64,000 bases of DNA, taken from positions 32,201,930 through 32,265,929 of the forward strand of contig CM034549.1 of NCBI GenBank assembly GCA_020055645.1, written 5' to 3'. The notes beneath the pieces were generated by a model. That model saw nothing but the letters and a program-made list of their open reading frames with translations, made no database searches and was not told the DNA's origin. Source of the stretch: Tomocerus qinae. Lineage: Eukaryota; Arthropoda; Collembola; Entomobryomorpha; Tomoceridae. The first letter of the stretch is position 1. Every line of letters begins with the position of its first letter. Shown here piece after piece: positions 13,671-26,997 of the stretch. A program made the position numbers and the translations under genes.

Positions 13671-14011
13671 TGTTGGATCAACTACTGATCCAAACTTACC
13701 ATGTAAAGTTCTCCAAAGACTAGAAAATGGTAATCTTAAACTACTATGTGCCAAGGGGATCATTAAATGTATGGTAAGTGAAATAAAAATGTCTGTCGAT
13801 GGACCGCTGAAATCGACACAACTGGATGGCCGGAGGAGGCACCTATAAAGTACATTACTGCATTGCAATCTGTAACATCGTACACCTCTCAATCCATTTG
13901 CAAGTGCAGGGGTAACTGTCAAAGTAAATGTCCCTGTAAAAAAATGATATACACTGTGGTACTAAATGCCACAACGGCAGCATCCGTTCTTGCAAAAATT
14001 TAGATAATTGA
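13671..14011 (+). pseudogene. C-terminal remnant of a transposon integrase-like protein (centre and right arm)
   Basis: This reads on the plus strand with at least two frameshifts. Part one (about 13674-13788) reads GSTTDPNLPCKVLQRLENGN, then LKLLCAKGIIK. After a one-base shift in an A run near 13785, part two (from 13791) reads VCRWTAEIDTTGWPEEAPIK, then SICKCRGNCQSKCPCKK. After a second one-base loss in the A run near 13940 the frame that agrees with the left-arm copy gives KCHNG...SCKNLDN and stops at 14009-14011. The regularly spaced Cys and one CH pair resemble the CXC-like Cys-rich tails of integrase-type (Ginger/KRBA2) transposon proteins, which is recognition by pattern, not by search. 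No N-terminal zinc-binding or DDE core is present. Confidence 0.7.
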
Positions 14012-14393
14012 ACTCCTGGCTTTGGAAAAAATATCAATTATTAATAATAATAATTATAGCAGCGTATAACATACTTAACTATTTGACTTTCTATCTTGAC
14101 TTAATAATTTATGATTTTATTATGACTGATTCAAAAAGTGCAATATACTTAATATTTATGAATATTATAGAAAATAATGATTACAATGAATAAATATAAG
14201 AGTAACCTAAAATCTGCGACATTTGTGGCACTTATACACATAGAATCATTCATATCAATCCTTTACGACATATCCCTCCCAGTCGGAAACCTCATGGCTC
14301 GGTACCGCTAGCGGTACAGAGCTATCTCTCCCTGCCTAGTCGGAGAGGGATATTATATCCCTCCCAGTAACCTTTCCCTCTCCGCCTACAACA
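13926..14393. repeat. Right inverted arm of the foldback element
   Basis: This is the reverse complement of the left arm, ending GCCTACAACA at 14393. It carries the same two 14-bp motifs in inverse orientation (14270-14283 and 14355-14368) and the same two palindromes, the 26-bp one here with a single mismatch (14297-14322). The insertion relative to the left arm (about 20 bp near 14160-14180) looks like ordinary AT-rich sequence. Confidence 0.92.
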
Positions 14394-14397
14394 TATA
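14394..14397. repeat. Right copy of TATA target-site duplication
   Basis: TATA directly follows the CAACA end of the foldback element, matching 13227-13230. Confidence 0.6.
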
Positions 14398-15820
14398 TAC
14401 AAGCAAAGTGTACAGTAAATAGTTAACTTCATATTTTTAAACGTTGTTTTCATGTCACAGATTCAAAGTCATTGCAACTACAACAGGCTACAGAAGAAGA
14501 TAGGCTCCACAAACACAATCCTAACCACTACTACTACGTAATGCTTTCATAAAGATATAAATAAATGCATGTATAAAACTACTATGTGCATGATGTGATA
14601 GCAATAAGTAGTTCTAGTACACTACTATGAGTAATGATGTTTTTTGTTTTTCCTTGAATGATGACGGTAAGCCCAAATCACATTGAAATTCCAATGAATG
14701 CACTACCTGTACCTACCTACCTACCTTAAGTCCAAGGTAAGACGTATAGTAAAGTAGTAAGGATAAAATAGAGTTGTAACGCTATAAAAGAGTGGGAATG
14801 TCTGTCGGATGCCGGCCGGTCTGAATACGTACTTGAGTAGTAGCTATACGTAAATACGTAATACGAGTTCGTCATAGCGAGCAAACATACGGAAAAAACC
14901 GAGCTAGCTTTTTCTTGCAATTAGAATTAATGCACTAGATGTAACTTATACGGCTCGATAGTAGTGCACAGCCATCTACTACAAGAAAATTAATTGTTCA
15001 AAGTACTGCAAAACAATTTCGATTATTATGGTGTAACAACTCCCTTCCCTACTTTTTTATTTTGCTGAATACCAAGAAAAACTTTTGTGCTCTCCTGGGC
15101 TGAAACGATTCCTGGTATACATCCTGCTTCTTTTCATGTCAGACTAATTCTTGCATCTTATCTGGCTATGATGTGAAATTAAACAAGTATACACACCTAA
15201 CCTGTACCAGAGTACCAGGGACTCTAATCTATTAACTACTACGTAGGAGGATGTTTTCCACTGCTCCTTTGAAAAATACTTTTACAACTTGTGATGAGTA
15301 ACTAAAAGGTAGTAACTTTTTGACTACTTCACTAGATACTCAACCACAGGGTACATAATAGTGCGCAGTTTTTCACAATACTTTGAAGGCAAACACAAAT
15401 ATTATTATTATTTGGAAAATCAGTTTAGATTTATTATTAGTCATAATCTAAGTACGCACATTGCATCAGACCATCCGAATTTACGCATTGAATATTCGTG
15501 TTGTTGTTTTCGCTCACTCTTAACGAACAGAGGTTTTGTGTTTGCAGTGTGATGACGTCATTTGCCTGGTTCTCCAAGTGCAAACGTGCGATTAGCTTAC
15601 TCATTCGAAAACAACAGAACTGCTCTAACAGAAAAAGCATGTGTGCACAATTCTAAGACATTTACTGCTTTACGAGTGTGCATGGTTAAAATATTGTCCT
15701 ATTAAAAATGAAAATGCCTACACAAAAACCTTATATAACATCCGCGACTTGTCATACATGTTCAAAGCAGCAAAACAACAACATTTTTATCTATAAGAGA
15801 TGGCTATATAAAAACAGATC

Positions 15821-15850
15821 TATGAGGTGTGAGCAAAAAAGTTCCGAGCG
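15821..15850. repeat. Possible solo mariner-type terminal repeat
   Basis: TA is followed by TGAGGTGTGAGCAAAAAAGT and tccgag. The AGGTGTG...AAAAAGTTCCGAG arrangement next to a TA resembles the 28-30-bp inverted repeats of mariner-like elements. I found no inverted partner or transposase fragment nearby, so this would be a remnant at best. Confidence 0.3.
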
Positions 15851-18421
15851 TTGTTTGTTAGACTGCATGCCTAGATATATATATGGTGGAATACTAATTG
15901 CATGAAAATATTACCTGAGATGATTATGATGTATGCCCCTCGTCGTGTATGTTAAATTATCCCAGATAGAGTACAGGGTACATCATACGTATAAGTACCA
16001 TCTTATTTATTGATATTTTTTGTAGATGGGCTATCATCTGCATACTACATTTATATTGTCTCAGATGTTGATACAGTGTTGGGTGTTGTACTGTGTAAAG
16101 TATTGAGATACATGTTGGTAGTGCCTATAGCATAGTTCTAGTAAAGTGTTTGTGTAACAATTGAAATGGTTGTGGGTTGCGCTAGCAAATACTTTTACAT
16201 TTGGCTTTAATGCATATAGCTTTATGTAAACTATGGAGTATAATATCAAAGAGAAGCTATTGAAGCCTAAAATAGAGCACTAGTGTTTTGATAGTAGAAA
16301 CGAATCTACAGTGTATAATGATGCAAATATAATAAAAGTATAGGAGCAAGTCAAACCAGGCCAGCATCAGCCAAGAGTGAATAAATAAAGTCCTTGAGCT
16401 TTAGAGCTCTAACTCTCTTTCATAAGTGTGCAATTGCCATTTAGGTATAGATATGCGAGTATTAGTCGCTCTGTGCCATGTAGGATCAGCTCTGCTATTA
16501 CTCCACTACTAGCCATAAAAATAACAATTGTTATGCAGCAGATCTTATTAACACAACAAAACAGAATGCAGAGAGGGCCAACCAAATAAGCAACGAAAAC
16601 AACAGTGACAAACAACGCAGCTCCGTAAAGAGATACACCCACATAATTTTAATGACTTTTTGCAATCTCATTGTAATTTATAGCATTGTTGTGAATGTGT
16701 TTAGTCTAATTTAGTGCAGAATGTAGACACTACGTATTGAAATTGCAAATAATAGTTTCCCTTCATCCTGTATCTCAGTCAGAGTGTGTTTTACTTTTAA
16801 TATGGTGACACGAATTACAATACAGACAATTAAACCTAGCCTAGCAAGCCACTATCTCTCCACCTAATTACCCAACTGAAAAGTAAACTTGCGCTGCAAT
16901 TGTCCTTTCCACATTACCTTTCATAGGCGCTGACTTTACTATGATAAGTAGCGTAAGGACGCTAAAACACTAAAACCTACATTACCTAGTTACTACCACT
17001 ACAGATGATCATAATCCGTATCTGCTGCTATATATAAGTATGTATCTACATTACACATCAACCTAATTTATGTGTATGAGTTTCCAATTCACATTCGCTA
17101 AAGCAAATATACAAATTACTCCGTTAGTCTTCTATATTTGTACTAACATCGAACTGGGACCACATTTACATACAAACACCCTCATCATTTAATCATCCTA
17201 TGTATGCGTATGAATTTGCACAGGTTGTTTAACTACCTACGTATCAAGATGTGACTTGACTGCAATTATTTTTACACATTGTACAATTGTGCAGTTCTTG
17301 TTTGGGATCGTCGATCCTGTTTTTTCCCTACTCAATAAATGTAGGCACTATGCATATGCACATCGCAAAAATACAAATACTGCAAATGTACTAATTAATA
17401 TTGCTTAGTAAGCAGTAATTATAGGAATTGCAATGTTGGTCAAAAACGTGCGTACCATCCTTTAAATATCCTAAAAATTAGGTTAGAAATGTATATGCAG
17501 AAAAATAAGCCCTTCCTCAATGCCATGCCATAGCCCAACTGTGAACTTACTATCCAAATACAAAAAGACATCGTCATCAGTGTACACACTGTACACTATT
17601 CAGTGTGTGCTAACTGCTACTTGTGTGCATTTAAATTTTATTCAGCCAGTCAGTAATTTATGAGGTAGAATACAATGCGTTGAATTGCAACAATCGACAA
17701 TCTGTTACAACCTTTAAATGCCATCGTTTACCTTTACTACGTCGTAGCTGTAGGTGAAGATCGCAATATAATTCTCAATCCGTGGATAGAACAACAACAT
17801 TATATTACATTAGATTGCCTTGCTTGGCCTATTACGTATAAATTCTAGGTACTTACTACGGTAGTCCTACAACTACTAGGAAAGATTCAAGAACGAGAGT
17901 AGAGAGATACGAGTTGCCTAGAGGTTAGCCTACTTAGCAGATAAACATGCAATCCCTATAGTATTCATTCAGCAGAGACGTAACTACGTAGGGACGTTTG
18001 TTGATTATGTAGATATCCTACATGCCTAAATGCCCTGTGCTTAAACACCAATCTACCCAAAGACACCAACAGTGAAGTTCAAGTCAAGACAGGTGTCTTA
18101 CATTCGATTACCCTTTACTGTTTGTGTTTACATAGTCCCTTGCCAGCTTTTAAACGTAATTGCCTCTTCCCATAATATTATAAGTACCTAATTTTCCCAA
18201 ACTCAACTTCTACATACTCGGCGCAATAACATCCGTCATCCGTGTATGATTTATAAAGGACATGGCACAAATCATAAATGCTGACACGACAATAGCTTTC
18301 GTACAGAAGCCAAATGTTACAGCGACTTTTTCATGCCAGTGATTCCACTTGAGAACAATGCATGTGCGGTTTGTAGCATTGTTACAAATGACGCAGACAC
18401 ATTAATCCAAATCATCTGAAT

Positions 18422-18450
18422 AAATGACTTTACACTACATAAAGTCATTT
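18422..18450. repeat. Perfect hairpin, 11-bp stem and 7-base loop
   Basis: AAATGACTTTA, the loop CACTACA, then TAAAGTCATTT. The stem is perfect but AT-rich and too short for a microRNA precursor. It lies in intron 3. No function is assigned. Confidence 0.6.
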
Positions 18451-20558
18451 AAATTGTCACAGCACAATTGCAATATTATTCCAATTATGCATCAGATGAG
18501 CAAATAGGGCTTCGTGTCTCATCTCAAGTACTTTTAAACGTATGACACAAGTGCATCTCATACAAGACATACAAATACGTAGACCCTTTACAAATAGGTT
18601 GCACAAACTAAGATCTTTATGGACAGGATAATGCCTGGCTTTATTGTACCAACAAATGCTGTACATTAGTCAAGTTCAGTGCAAACACGAACTTTGATTT
18701 TCACGCTGATTCCACATGTTTTATCATTATCACTATCACCGTAGCCACTACCGACTTTTCTCATCTGCGCATTGCATTTAATTAGGTACTTACTTAATAC
18801 TCTAATGTGATGTGCTCCCATTCGAGTCATTGCACTCAGGGATATTTTTACACTAACATCGAGAAGGACAAATCTAATCAACAGTACTTGAATTCCTCTC
18901 ACTAAATCCCTATCTACGATGTATAAATAAGTTCCTACGTTAATTTACGTCTAATTTGCTTATAAATACTACGGTTTATATGCAAAGTCACATTCTTTTA
19001 ACTACTGCGTAAATAATTATATAAATTCTTAATAGTATCTTGCCCTGAAAGATTATCAAGGGATAAAAGTTTCCTATTCACCAACCAGATACTTATCCCT
19101 ACTTAAAATTAAACACAATTGTTTTTAGTTAACTATTATCTCTAATTACTACTTATGTTACGAAATTCAGCTGCCTTGTTAAATTGAAAATTATCATTTT
19201 GTTATACAATCCGAAAGTCTGTATTATATGTATGTAGGCACAAGTTATGATACTATCTTTACTAGTTACTATATATTATATTGCAAATCACAGTGTAAGT
19301 TGTCTTGTATTATTAAGCAACTAACTATTGTTTAAGTCTATGGCATAATACAACAATGTAAAAAGACAGGGTAATGGTTTATGCATGTTTAAAGTCCACG
19401 AGCATTCTGATAGTATTCTGAAGTGGTTGGAAGTAACAACAAAATAAAGCCGGCCGGGCCATGCGAGTGAAGCTTGGCAGAGTCAGAGTAGCGAGTCCTT
19501 CAAGCTTAACTTAAGCTAACAAACATATCACCCATCTAAACAACGTATCTGTACTTAAATAGAACAATATGGGAAAACGGTCGCTCTTCACTCTTGTTTT
19601 ACTACTCGTGATAGCGAGTCAAGTACATGTGTGTGTGAGTAAACACAGAAATACAAAACACATCCCCATCACACTAAATCGCATCAAACCAGTGAAAACC
19701 TCATTATTTCCATGACCATGAACAGTGATAAAGGATGATAGTATTATAATGGTGACGACTTGACTCTGACTCTGTTGGACACATTATCACACACACACAC
19801 TGACTCCCTATGACTTTATAATGAATAGTGCCATGCAATGCTGTATTATCACTCTTGTACAGTCCAGTATTTCTCTTTTAGCGAGGGAGTATAAATTGAA
19901 TACTAACACTGGCCATTATTAACTACATTTTAATAACATAACTATCTAACTGACTATATATAACTATAACTATATCTAACTATATATAAGTAAGAAGAGA
20001 TTGTGATATAATAAATGTATATGGTCGGTGCATTCACTATGTGACCATCGTCCGATCTACTCAATGCCATCCCTACCCAACCTACCTTAAATAATACACA
20101 CTCTCCTTCAGTTGATTATTAATTCACTTTTCTGTTTAGTCTTGCTCTTGAGCAGAGATAACGATTGTATGTATTATTAATTCGTTTGTGGAAGAATTCC
20201 TCCTTATATCTGTATTTGTTTAATCTAAAGTCGTAAATCATTCCTTGTAACAATATTGTAAGACTTCAACACACAGAAAGAGACCTAATGTGTTCAGCCC
20301 ACGTTTATAAATCAATACCTACTAATTTTCTTTTCAGTCAGAGCAACTACACACTTGAACAGAACATTACATGTAGATTTGGGTTAAAAGTGTTTTAAAA
20401 GACCATTAAATTATGTGTGTTATCTCGACTCTTGATAAAATGAACAGGTAAACAACGTGACTGGCTATTCTGACGTAAGCGTATAAAATGCAAGTGTTTT
20501 ATAAAGTAATAACGAATGCCTGTTAAATCACAGTTAATAAATAAATCAGTTTTCTTAC

Positions 20559-20707
20559 CATTGTTGTCCCAGGGCGGCGAATGAGGGCTGCAGGAAAGGC
20601 TCATAAGGACCATAGCAGCTGAACACTCGTCCAAACTGCCATCATTCCCTTCCAATGGCATAATAGACTGGAAGATGTTCCCTGAGCTCGGTCGCCGTTT
20701 CCTCGAC
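20559..20707 (-). CDS. Glut4EF: Coding exon 3: AAMVLMSLSCSP segment
   Basis: The exon completes codon 182 (Met), encodes residues 183-231 and gives the first base of codon 232, from acceptor tttgatttcag|GTCGAGG to donor AACAATG|gtaaga. The peptide starts SRKRRPSSGN, a basic cluster suited to nuclear localisation, and runs to LDECSAAMVLMSLSCSPHSP. The latter matches the vertebrate DEMMAAMVLTSLSCSP nearly residue for residue and is diagnostic of the family. The hydrophobic spacing in MVLMSL resembles a leucine-rich export signal, and vertebrate homologues HDBP1 and HDBP2 are reported to shuttle between nucleus and cytoplasm; that this segment does so here is inference. Both exon phases fit their neighbours. 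Confidence 0.92.
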
Positions 20708-21839
20708 CTGAAATCAAAAATGAGGCATACAATTAGGTCGAATTTTAACTCTTTGCTCTTGTACAGTGTTTAATGCAAACATTATACTGCATTATAGTGA
20801 GTATTAGCATAATTTAACTGACTAACTGAGAGCTAACTCGTATTAACATTTCGCGAAGGTTTCTGTATCTGTAGAATGTAGTCGACTCGTGCCGTCTCTT
20901 TCATTTAATGCGATGCTTACTGACGTACCTTGCTATAGAGAATGATGCCTACACGCCAGGTACTGATAATTGAACGTAGTGATGCATAATTTTTGCAAAC
21001 TGTAATGTAGCACTAATATTATTCATCAGGAAAACTGAATTGAACTGCTCTTGTGAGTGCACATACACACAAGCATATTGTAGTAGGTAGGCATAGGCAA
21101 AGCACTCAAAGGATATAAATGCAGTAGGTAATGTAATTCACGTACCAAATCTAAGTGGATGTATGTATCTATAGAGCAGGAGCTCTTTTAAATCTCATTA
21201 TTATACTTTCATAATATATTATTTATACAATAGCGAGAGCTGAGTGATTGCGAACTATTGGTGAAGCTATATTTGCACAGCACCCACACACAGCCATAAG
21301 GCTAATAGAAACTACACTATAAATATACGTAACGAGTTTCAATTTCAACATCACTTGGTATTATTGACAGACTCACGGCCGCCAGTCAACTTACTAATGA
21401 TAATGGCAGTAAACGAGAGTAGGTATACCCTTTCGATATGTTTAACATACTACCCGACCGTTGCTGCAATAGTAATTACAATATAGATAAATAAATAGCG
21501 ATAGACAGGGAGATACAGATACAGAGTATTTATGTGTAGCAAACTATGACAGGGCAAGGAGAAGCTCACAAAGAGAAATGAAACGGCATGACATATGCCG
21601 ACAAACCATGAATTGTAAGTGGAAATTGGAAAGAGCGATGCGAGGATGATACAACAACAATACATCCGTAGGAAAGTTTATGTAGGTACACGTAATCTAT
21701 ATTACTGGGTCTACATATCCCCTTATCAATCCAACAAATCAAGTTTCAAATCGCAACATTCTATCCTACAAATAGCTATGATATTATTATGCCTACTTAC
21801 TAACTAACTACTGTCTCTGTTTCTAGTAATGAAGCCACC

Positions 21840-21860
21840 ACTACTACTACTACTACTACT
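21840..21860. repeat. (CTA)n microsatellite
   Basis: About seven tandem CTA units in intron 2, preceded by a short cca/cca run. Simple repeat only. Confidence 0.85.
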
Positions 21861-24091
21861 CTGTCTAGTGTGACCTCATATCGTAACCTAATCGTCTATT
21901 TGCTTTATATAAGTATCCTGTAAAAGGATGAGAAAAATGTTGGATTTGTAACACATACTCATGAGAACAACGAGCCAAGCCCTTTCCGAAAATTTCACAC
22001 TCCCTTACGAGTTCCCACTCTAGTATAATTGTTACAACTTGAATTAAAGTAAACTAAAGAGCAAATAATTTCAGAGTGAGTGACATGGCATCAAGTTTGA
22101 GTTTGAATTTATTAACATAATAAACATTTGATAGGTGGATTTATTAAGGGCTGACAATGGGAATTGATAGCAGAAAGGGCCAAATAAATAATCCAGTTTG
22201 AACAGAACTATTTATCTAGTTAAAACAATGGCTAATTGTTATCAAAGTCCAGTCGTTCAGTCTACTGCACAGGGCATAGCAATCCATTATTATAACAATT
22301 TCCCTGCAAACTCAGGTCATTTATCTCTTTTGTGTGTAATTACTTTTCTGGTCTAAACACCTAATCACCGCAATAATATAATATGCCATTAGGATAGGAA
22401 AGCAACCACAAGCTCTACAACTCCCTCTTTGTGCATATCTAAGGCTATAAAACAAAAGTTAGCTCCAACTAAACACTACACGACCCCACAAACGAAAACA
22501 CTAAATAAACGCAACGAACCTAAACCCGGCAATTGTAATGCTGACGAACAGTACAGCCGGCTTTTATAACTGTTGGATTTTTAACTTTCCACCGTTATGC
22601 TCTATGATTTAAATCTGATAGTGTGATAGTGGACAGGTGTACTACCGGTGTGCCTTGCCATACCAAGTAGCAACATTATGTTACATGCTTTACCTACATT
22701 ACACCACACACTACAAAAACGTACAAAAACTACTGGATACTTAATATTATGAATTTCTGTAGAAATAGTAATCCTTAATATACACATGTTCAGTTCAGTT
22801 AAGTGAACAACAATAATACATTAAATAAAAACATCGCACGTACTTGGAGTGAATGTCGTCTGTTCCCTTACTGTACTGTACTTTGCACAAAAAGCATGAG
22901 AAAATTTTTAATGTTATCATTCAAATCACAAGTAAACTTCACTTGCATATTCTGTGTGTAGTTCCACACAATATTACAACATATAGCACACGATAGTCAA
23001 GGCAAGCCTTAGGAAAACATACTCATAAAATAAAGTGAGTTATGTCTGCACGGTAACTACATAGAGATAAATCAAGTAGGTACCCACAAAGTGACTAGAC
23101 GAGACAGCAGACAGCAATGTAGTCGTCAGTTATTAGCATCTAATTCTCATTGTTCTATTAACAAGTCAAGCCAAAGTTGAGTACAATTTATTTGTTAACG
23201 TAAACGTGTGCAGGTAATTTCTGCACAGATAAATTGGCAAAGCTAAAGTAAAGTAATCTATTATTTTATTATGATAATGCATATAGCACTTCAACGTGTC
23301 TCTCTTCTTGCTCCTACTAATGCCGGCAACAAAACAACAAAACTAACTGTTGAAGCCAAGTGAAAGTTTCTACTTCGTGGTCTAATTCTATCATTATTTA
23401 ATCAAATGGCACAAAGTACCACCGTGTAGCGTGTAGTTCTCCTCCATGTCTTCCAACACAACATCTGTACCTACACTCTGTACATTAATACTACACTCCT
23501 ATACCTAAATACTTATTTTGTTCTGCTCTATGACTTTCGCAACATTATGATTATTAATTCTATTTACTTACGTACTCTGCTTGCCAATCTTAAACTTTAG
23601 TAGTTACTACTATATCCTACACAATTCAATATCTAATATACCCCGTTACAAACACCACATCTGCAAAAGCTGTACGTAAAAATACAAACTGTAGCTATTC
23701 TGTGCAAACTGTTTTGCCATAAAAATCAGAGCAACTCAGATAAAACAAATTCAGGATTGCACCATAACGAATATTTAATGCAAAAAATGAAAATCAGTAA
23801 ATTGGATCTATAAAACTTTTGAATATTTTTAAGTACATTATAGCTATAGGCTTGTGCGTGTATTCACCCAGTCTACAACTACAATGCTCTCATTCTGATT
23901 GATTTACAGATATTGTGTGGCACTGTACATTTGATTTCAACGAGATTGTTTAACAAAATCATAAATAACATTCAATTACATGCAACCATCCCATTAATAA
24001 TCCTAACCAAAAAATATATCTAATATATTACTTGTAAGCACATAGATACATATTTATAATATAGATTAGTGGCTAAAGAAATGTATAGCTA

Positions 24092-24127
24092 TGTACAATG
24101 TACAGTATTGCACTGTAATATTGTACA
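24092..24127. repeat. Imperfect hairpin rich in TGTACA
   Basis: TGTACAAT and ACAGT pair with ACTGT and ATTGTACA around a 5-base loop (attgc), with a small internal asymmetry. The element is directly followed by the GC-rich sequence ccggttgccggtcgg. It lies in intron 2; function unknown. Confidence 0.5.
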
Positions 24128-26977
24128 GTGCCGGTTGCCGGTCGGCTGCATTCACAATACACAACTAGTTTCATTTGGTGTATTTGATACAGAAGCATAT
24201 CTGCACTATATCTAGAATGACTTTTTGAGTTAACTTACTACGCATTTCAACAGGTCTGTTAATCCCACTATTTTTATATAGTAGTAGTAGCTACAGGTAT
24301 AATTGTAAGGTGGATTGAATAGTGAAAGAATAATTGAGGAAACTGGAAATGACGTAAAACCAAATAGCGCAGCTAAAAACAACTCTTTTTATAGTATCTC
24401 CTTCCTCAACTTTTTTCTGCAATATTATTATTTATAGTGCATTCATATAACTGCATGCAATGCACAGCATAATAAATTTCCCTTTGCAATACTAATTCCT
24501 TTTCTTGGAAAATTCCGTCAACAAAACAACTTTTATCGAGCAATTCTATCTCAAATGAAGTCAAGTAATCATTTTTTATGTGAACTTTGAGATCCAAACA
24601 AGTATCAGGTAGTGTGCATATAGGAGTGAGTGTTACATTACTTCACACTTTTATTGTCATATCTCCATGAGTATCAGTGTTACTTTACTACTACAATGTA
24701 GTGTAACTGATATAAACACAGGATAATCTAGGTGAGATACAAATACTACGTATTAAGGTAAATTACTATCACCCAGGCTAACTTTACCATGAGCTTCTAT
24801 TGTATGTATATACATACTGCGCTATGCTATACTCTCTTTTACATCGTATGCACTGCGCTGAGTAATCCACAGTCTTAGAAAAAGGCAACATAATATCATT
24901 CGTTTCGTGATGTATGCATTTCAGGCCAAGTAAACCGGTAGTAAGGAAACCGCAGATAATAAAAACAATTCAATGTCCTTAAGGCGAAAGTGAGGTTGAA
25001 TTAAAATTAAATTTAAACAGCCTTTGCACAAACTGAACATTCCAATTCACCTACATTTTATGTTACCCCTGTTATCATTTCTGTGGTGTCTCTGTATACA
25101 TTTAAATAACAGTGTACTAGCAAACCGAACTCCGGATCTGTCCATCTAATCAAAGCTAAGCCTATACTATGTCATGTCAAATCAACCTTGGCCCTGATTC
25201 ATTTTTCTCTGTCTGATTTGGATTCTAAATCTAAGCTGTAAAGTATCATAAACAGAACTTACATGTAGGTATAGCAAACAAATATTCACGACACAGTCTC
25301 TAGTATAAACTGCAAGAATGTACTAGCATTTGTTTTCATGACATGGGAGATAAACAGTAGCTTTAAATGAAAATGAAGTTGCTGTAAAAATATTGAAGAG
25401 AAAGGCAGTTTAATTTAGCGTTGCATAGAGAGTTGCATATGGTAGGGACATGGCAGTGGCAACCATTCAACTTAAATCGTTTGGAGTAGAAAATATCCTT
25501 GAGCTCTCATTTCCGGAACAGGCCGAATTTGGCATGTAGATGAAGTAACGTGAAGCAGAGTAACATAACGTCAATTCCTTTAATGAAGCCCAGCTGGTTT
25601 GTTCTATTTTATCTCTGCATACATCACACAAACACCACATCGCATACCTTTCCTTGCTTTGCTATTTGCTTTGGCTTGGCCTATTTAAAACTCTTATAAT
25701 ATTTGCTCATTCAGCAAAGTAGCGATATACAGCTACATAGACAGCCTGGCTCACTTCTTTGTAGAACACTCCACTACTACACACATAAAAGAATCCACGT
25801 ACACTCGAACGAAACTCGACTCACATGATAAATGATAAGGTGACAATACTTTCTAATTCCAATCTCTCCTTCCTAGAGGCAAAGGATAGCCTCTAGCCTC
25901 GTCCACAAAACTTGCATTCATGTCATATCTACGTAAGGATGTACGCACGGAGAACTACAACAAATACATCTATTGTAATTATTCGTAATACCTTCACACA
26001 CTTGTAATATCATATGCCTACCTACTACAGCTTGACTTTGTCTCATTGCAAGTCTCTTCAAACAATACGATGATCGACCATTGTAAGTTCTCGCTCTTAC
26101 TCCTACTATAAAATATTTGGCTACGTCACTTATATGACAATTTATACTAAATGTAACACAGATAGCCACAATACAACAGCTACGTCACATTCGATTACAA
26201 CATCTCTCCTCGTCGACTTCCAATGCAATACAACAATGCTTGCTGCTCATTAAAAATTATATGCACAGCCAGTCAACATTAAAGAATCGTGACTGGCTAT
26301 GAAACACGTTCATAAAAAGCAAAGTCTTTGAATAAGGCCATTCTCATACTACCATTCTTATTCATTTTTAGCCAACTGCCTAAGATTCTTCATTCAGAAT
26401 AATTTCTTCTCCTATAAATACACTCACAACAAATCGTTTTATACCTATAAGCTACAAGAAGGTAATGTGATAATATGTGCGTCTACTATAGGGATATAAA
26501 TGCCAGTGTGTGTAGCACTCGCAAAAACGATTATTTTACGACCATTCCTATATAAGTCAATGGTACCAACAGCAATATACTAACATTAATAATGAGCACA
26601 TACAGCAATATAATCTGTATCACCAAAGATAAGTACACTGTAATGGGATATTAAACGTTACAGCAGAGTAAGCCACGTATTTTACTATATTTGGTACAAT
26701 AACCATTTTGGTGTATAGATAGCAATAAATAAAAAAGTGCGAAATATTACACCACAATTATGTATTAGGTCATGCAATCCAATATGCAATAATAGCTCAG
26801 CGAGAAGTCATGGTTTAAATGTGAAAGGACTCCCCAGCCATTTATTCGAATCAAATTGCATTATTTTTGGCTTAAAAAGAACTGTTATGCTGTTAAAGCA
26901 TAGCCTCATAGATTAGCTGGGCGCACAGAAAGTACAGCGACACAGATACAACGAGTGAAACTTACAACATAACCACA

Positions 26978-26997
26978 GAGTGAGTGAGTGAGTGAGT
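26978..26997. repeat. (GAGT)5 microsatellite
   Basis: Five tandem GAGT units in intron 2. Confidence 0.85.

Larger units (their letters stand above)
13231..14393. mobile_element. Non-autonomous foldback DNA transposon, tentatively Ginger-like
   Basis: Two inverted arms, 13231-13670 and 13926-14393, flank a 255-bp centre. The ends are TGTTGTAGGCGGAGAGGG and its reverse complement. TATA occurs directly outside both ends (13227-13230 and 14394-14397), which fits a 4-bp target-site duplication. As I recall, Ginger elements have TGTNR termini and 4-bp duplications, and both fit. The protein fragment inside is a Cys-rich C-terminal tail of a kind I associate with Ginger/KRBA2-type integrases. No catalytic integrase core is present, so the element cannot mobilise itself. 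By eye the arms differ at about ten positions plus a few indels (one of about 20 bp), suggesting a recent duplication. Element status is nearly certain; the superfamily is less sure, because TATA is also compatible with a TA duplication. Confidence 0.9.
3469..20558 (-). other. Intron 3 of the Glut4EF-like gene (17.1 kb), containing a foldback transposon
   Basis: This is the longest intron, from donor gtaaga to acceptor ttatttattgcag. It holds the 1,163-bp inverted-repeat element at 13231-14393, a mariner-end-like sequence near 15821-15850 and a perfect 11-bp-stem hairpin at 18422-18450. The remainder is AT-rich DNA with no exon that I can support. Confidence 0.75.
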
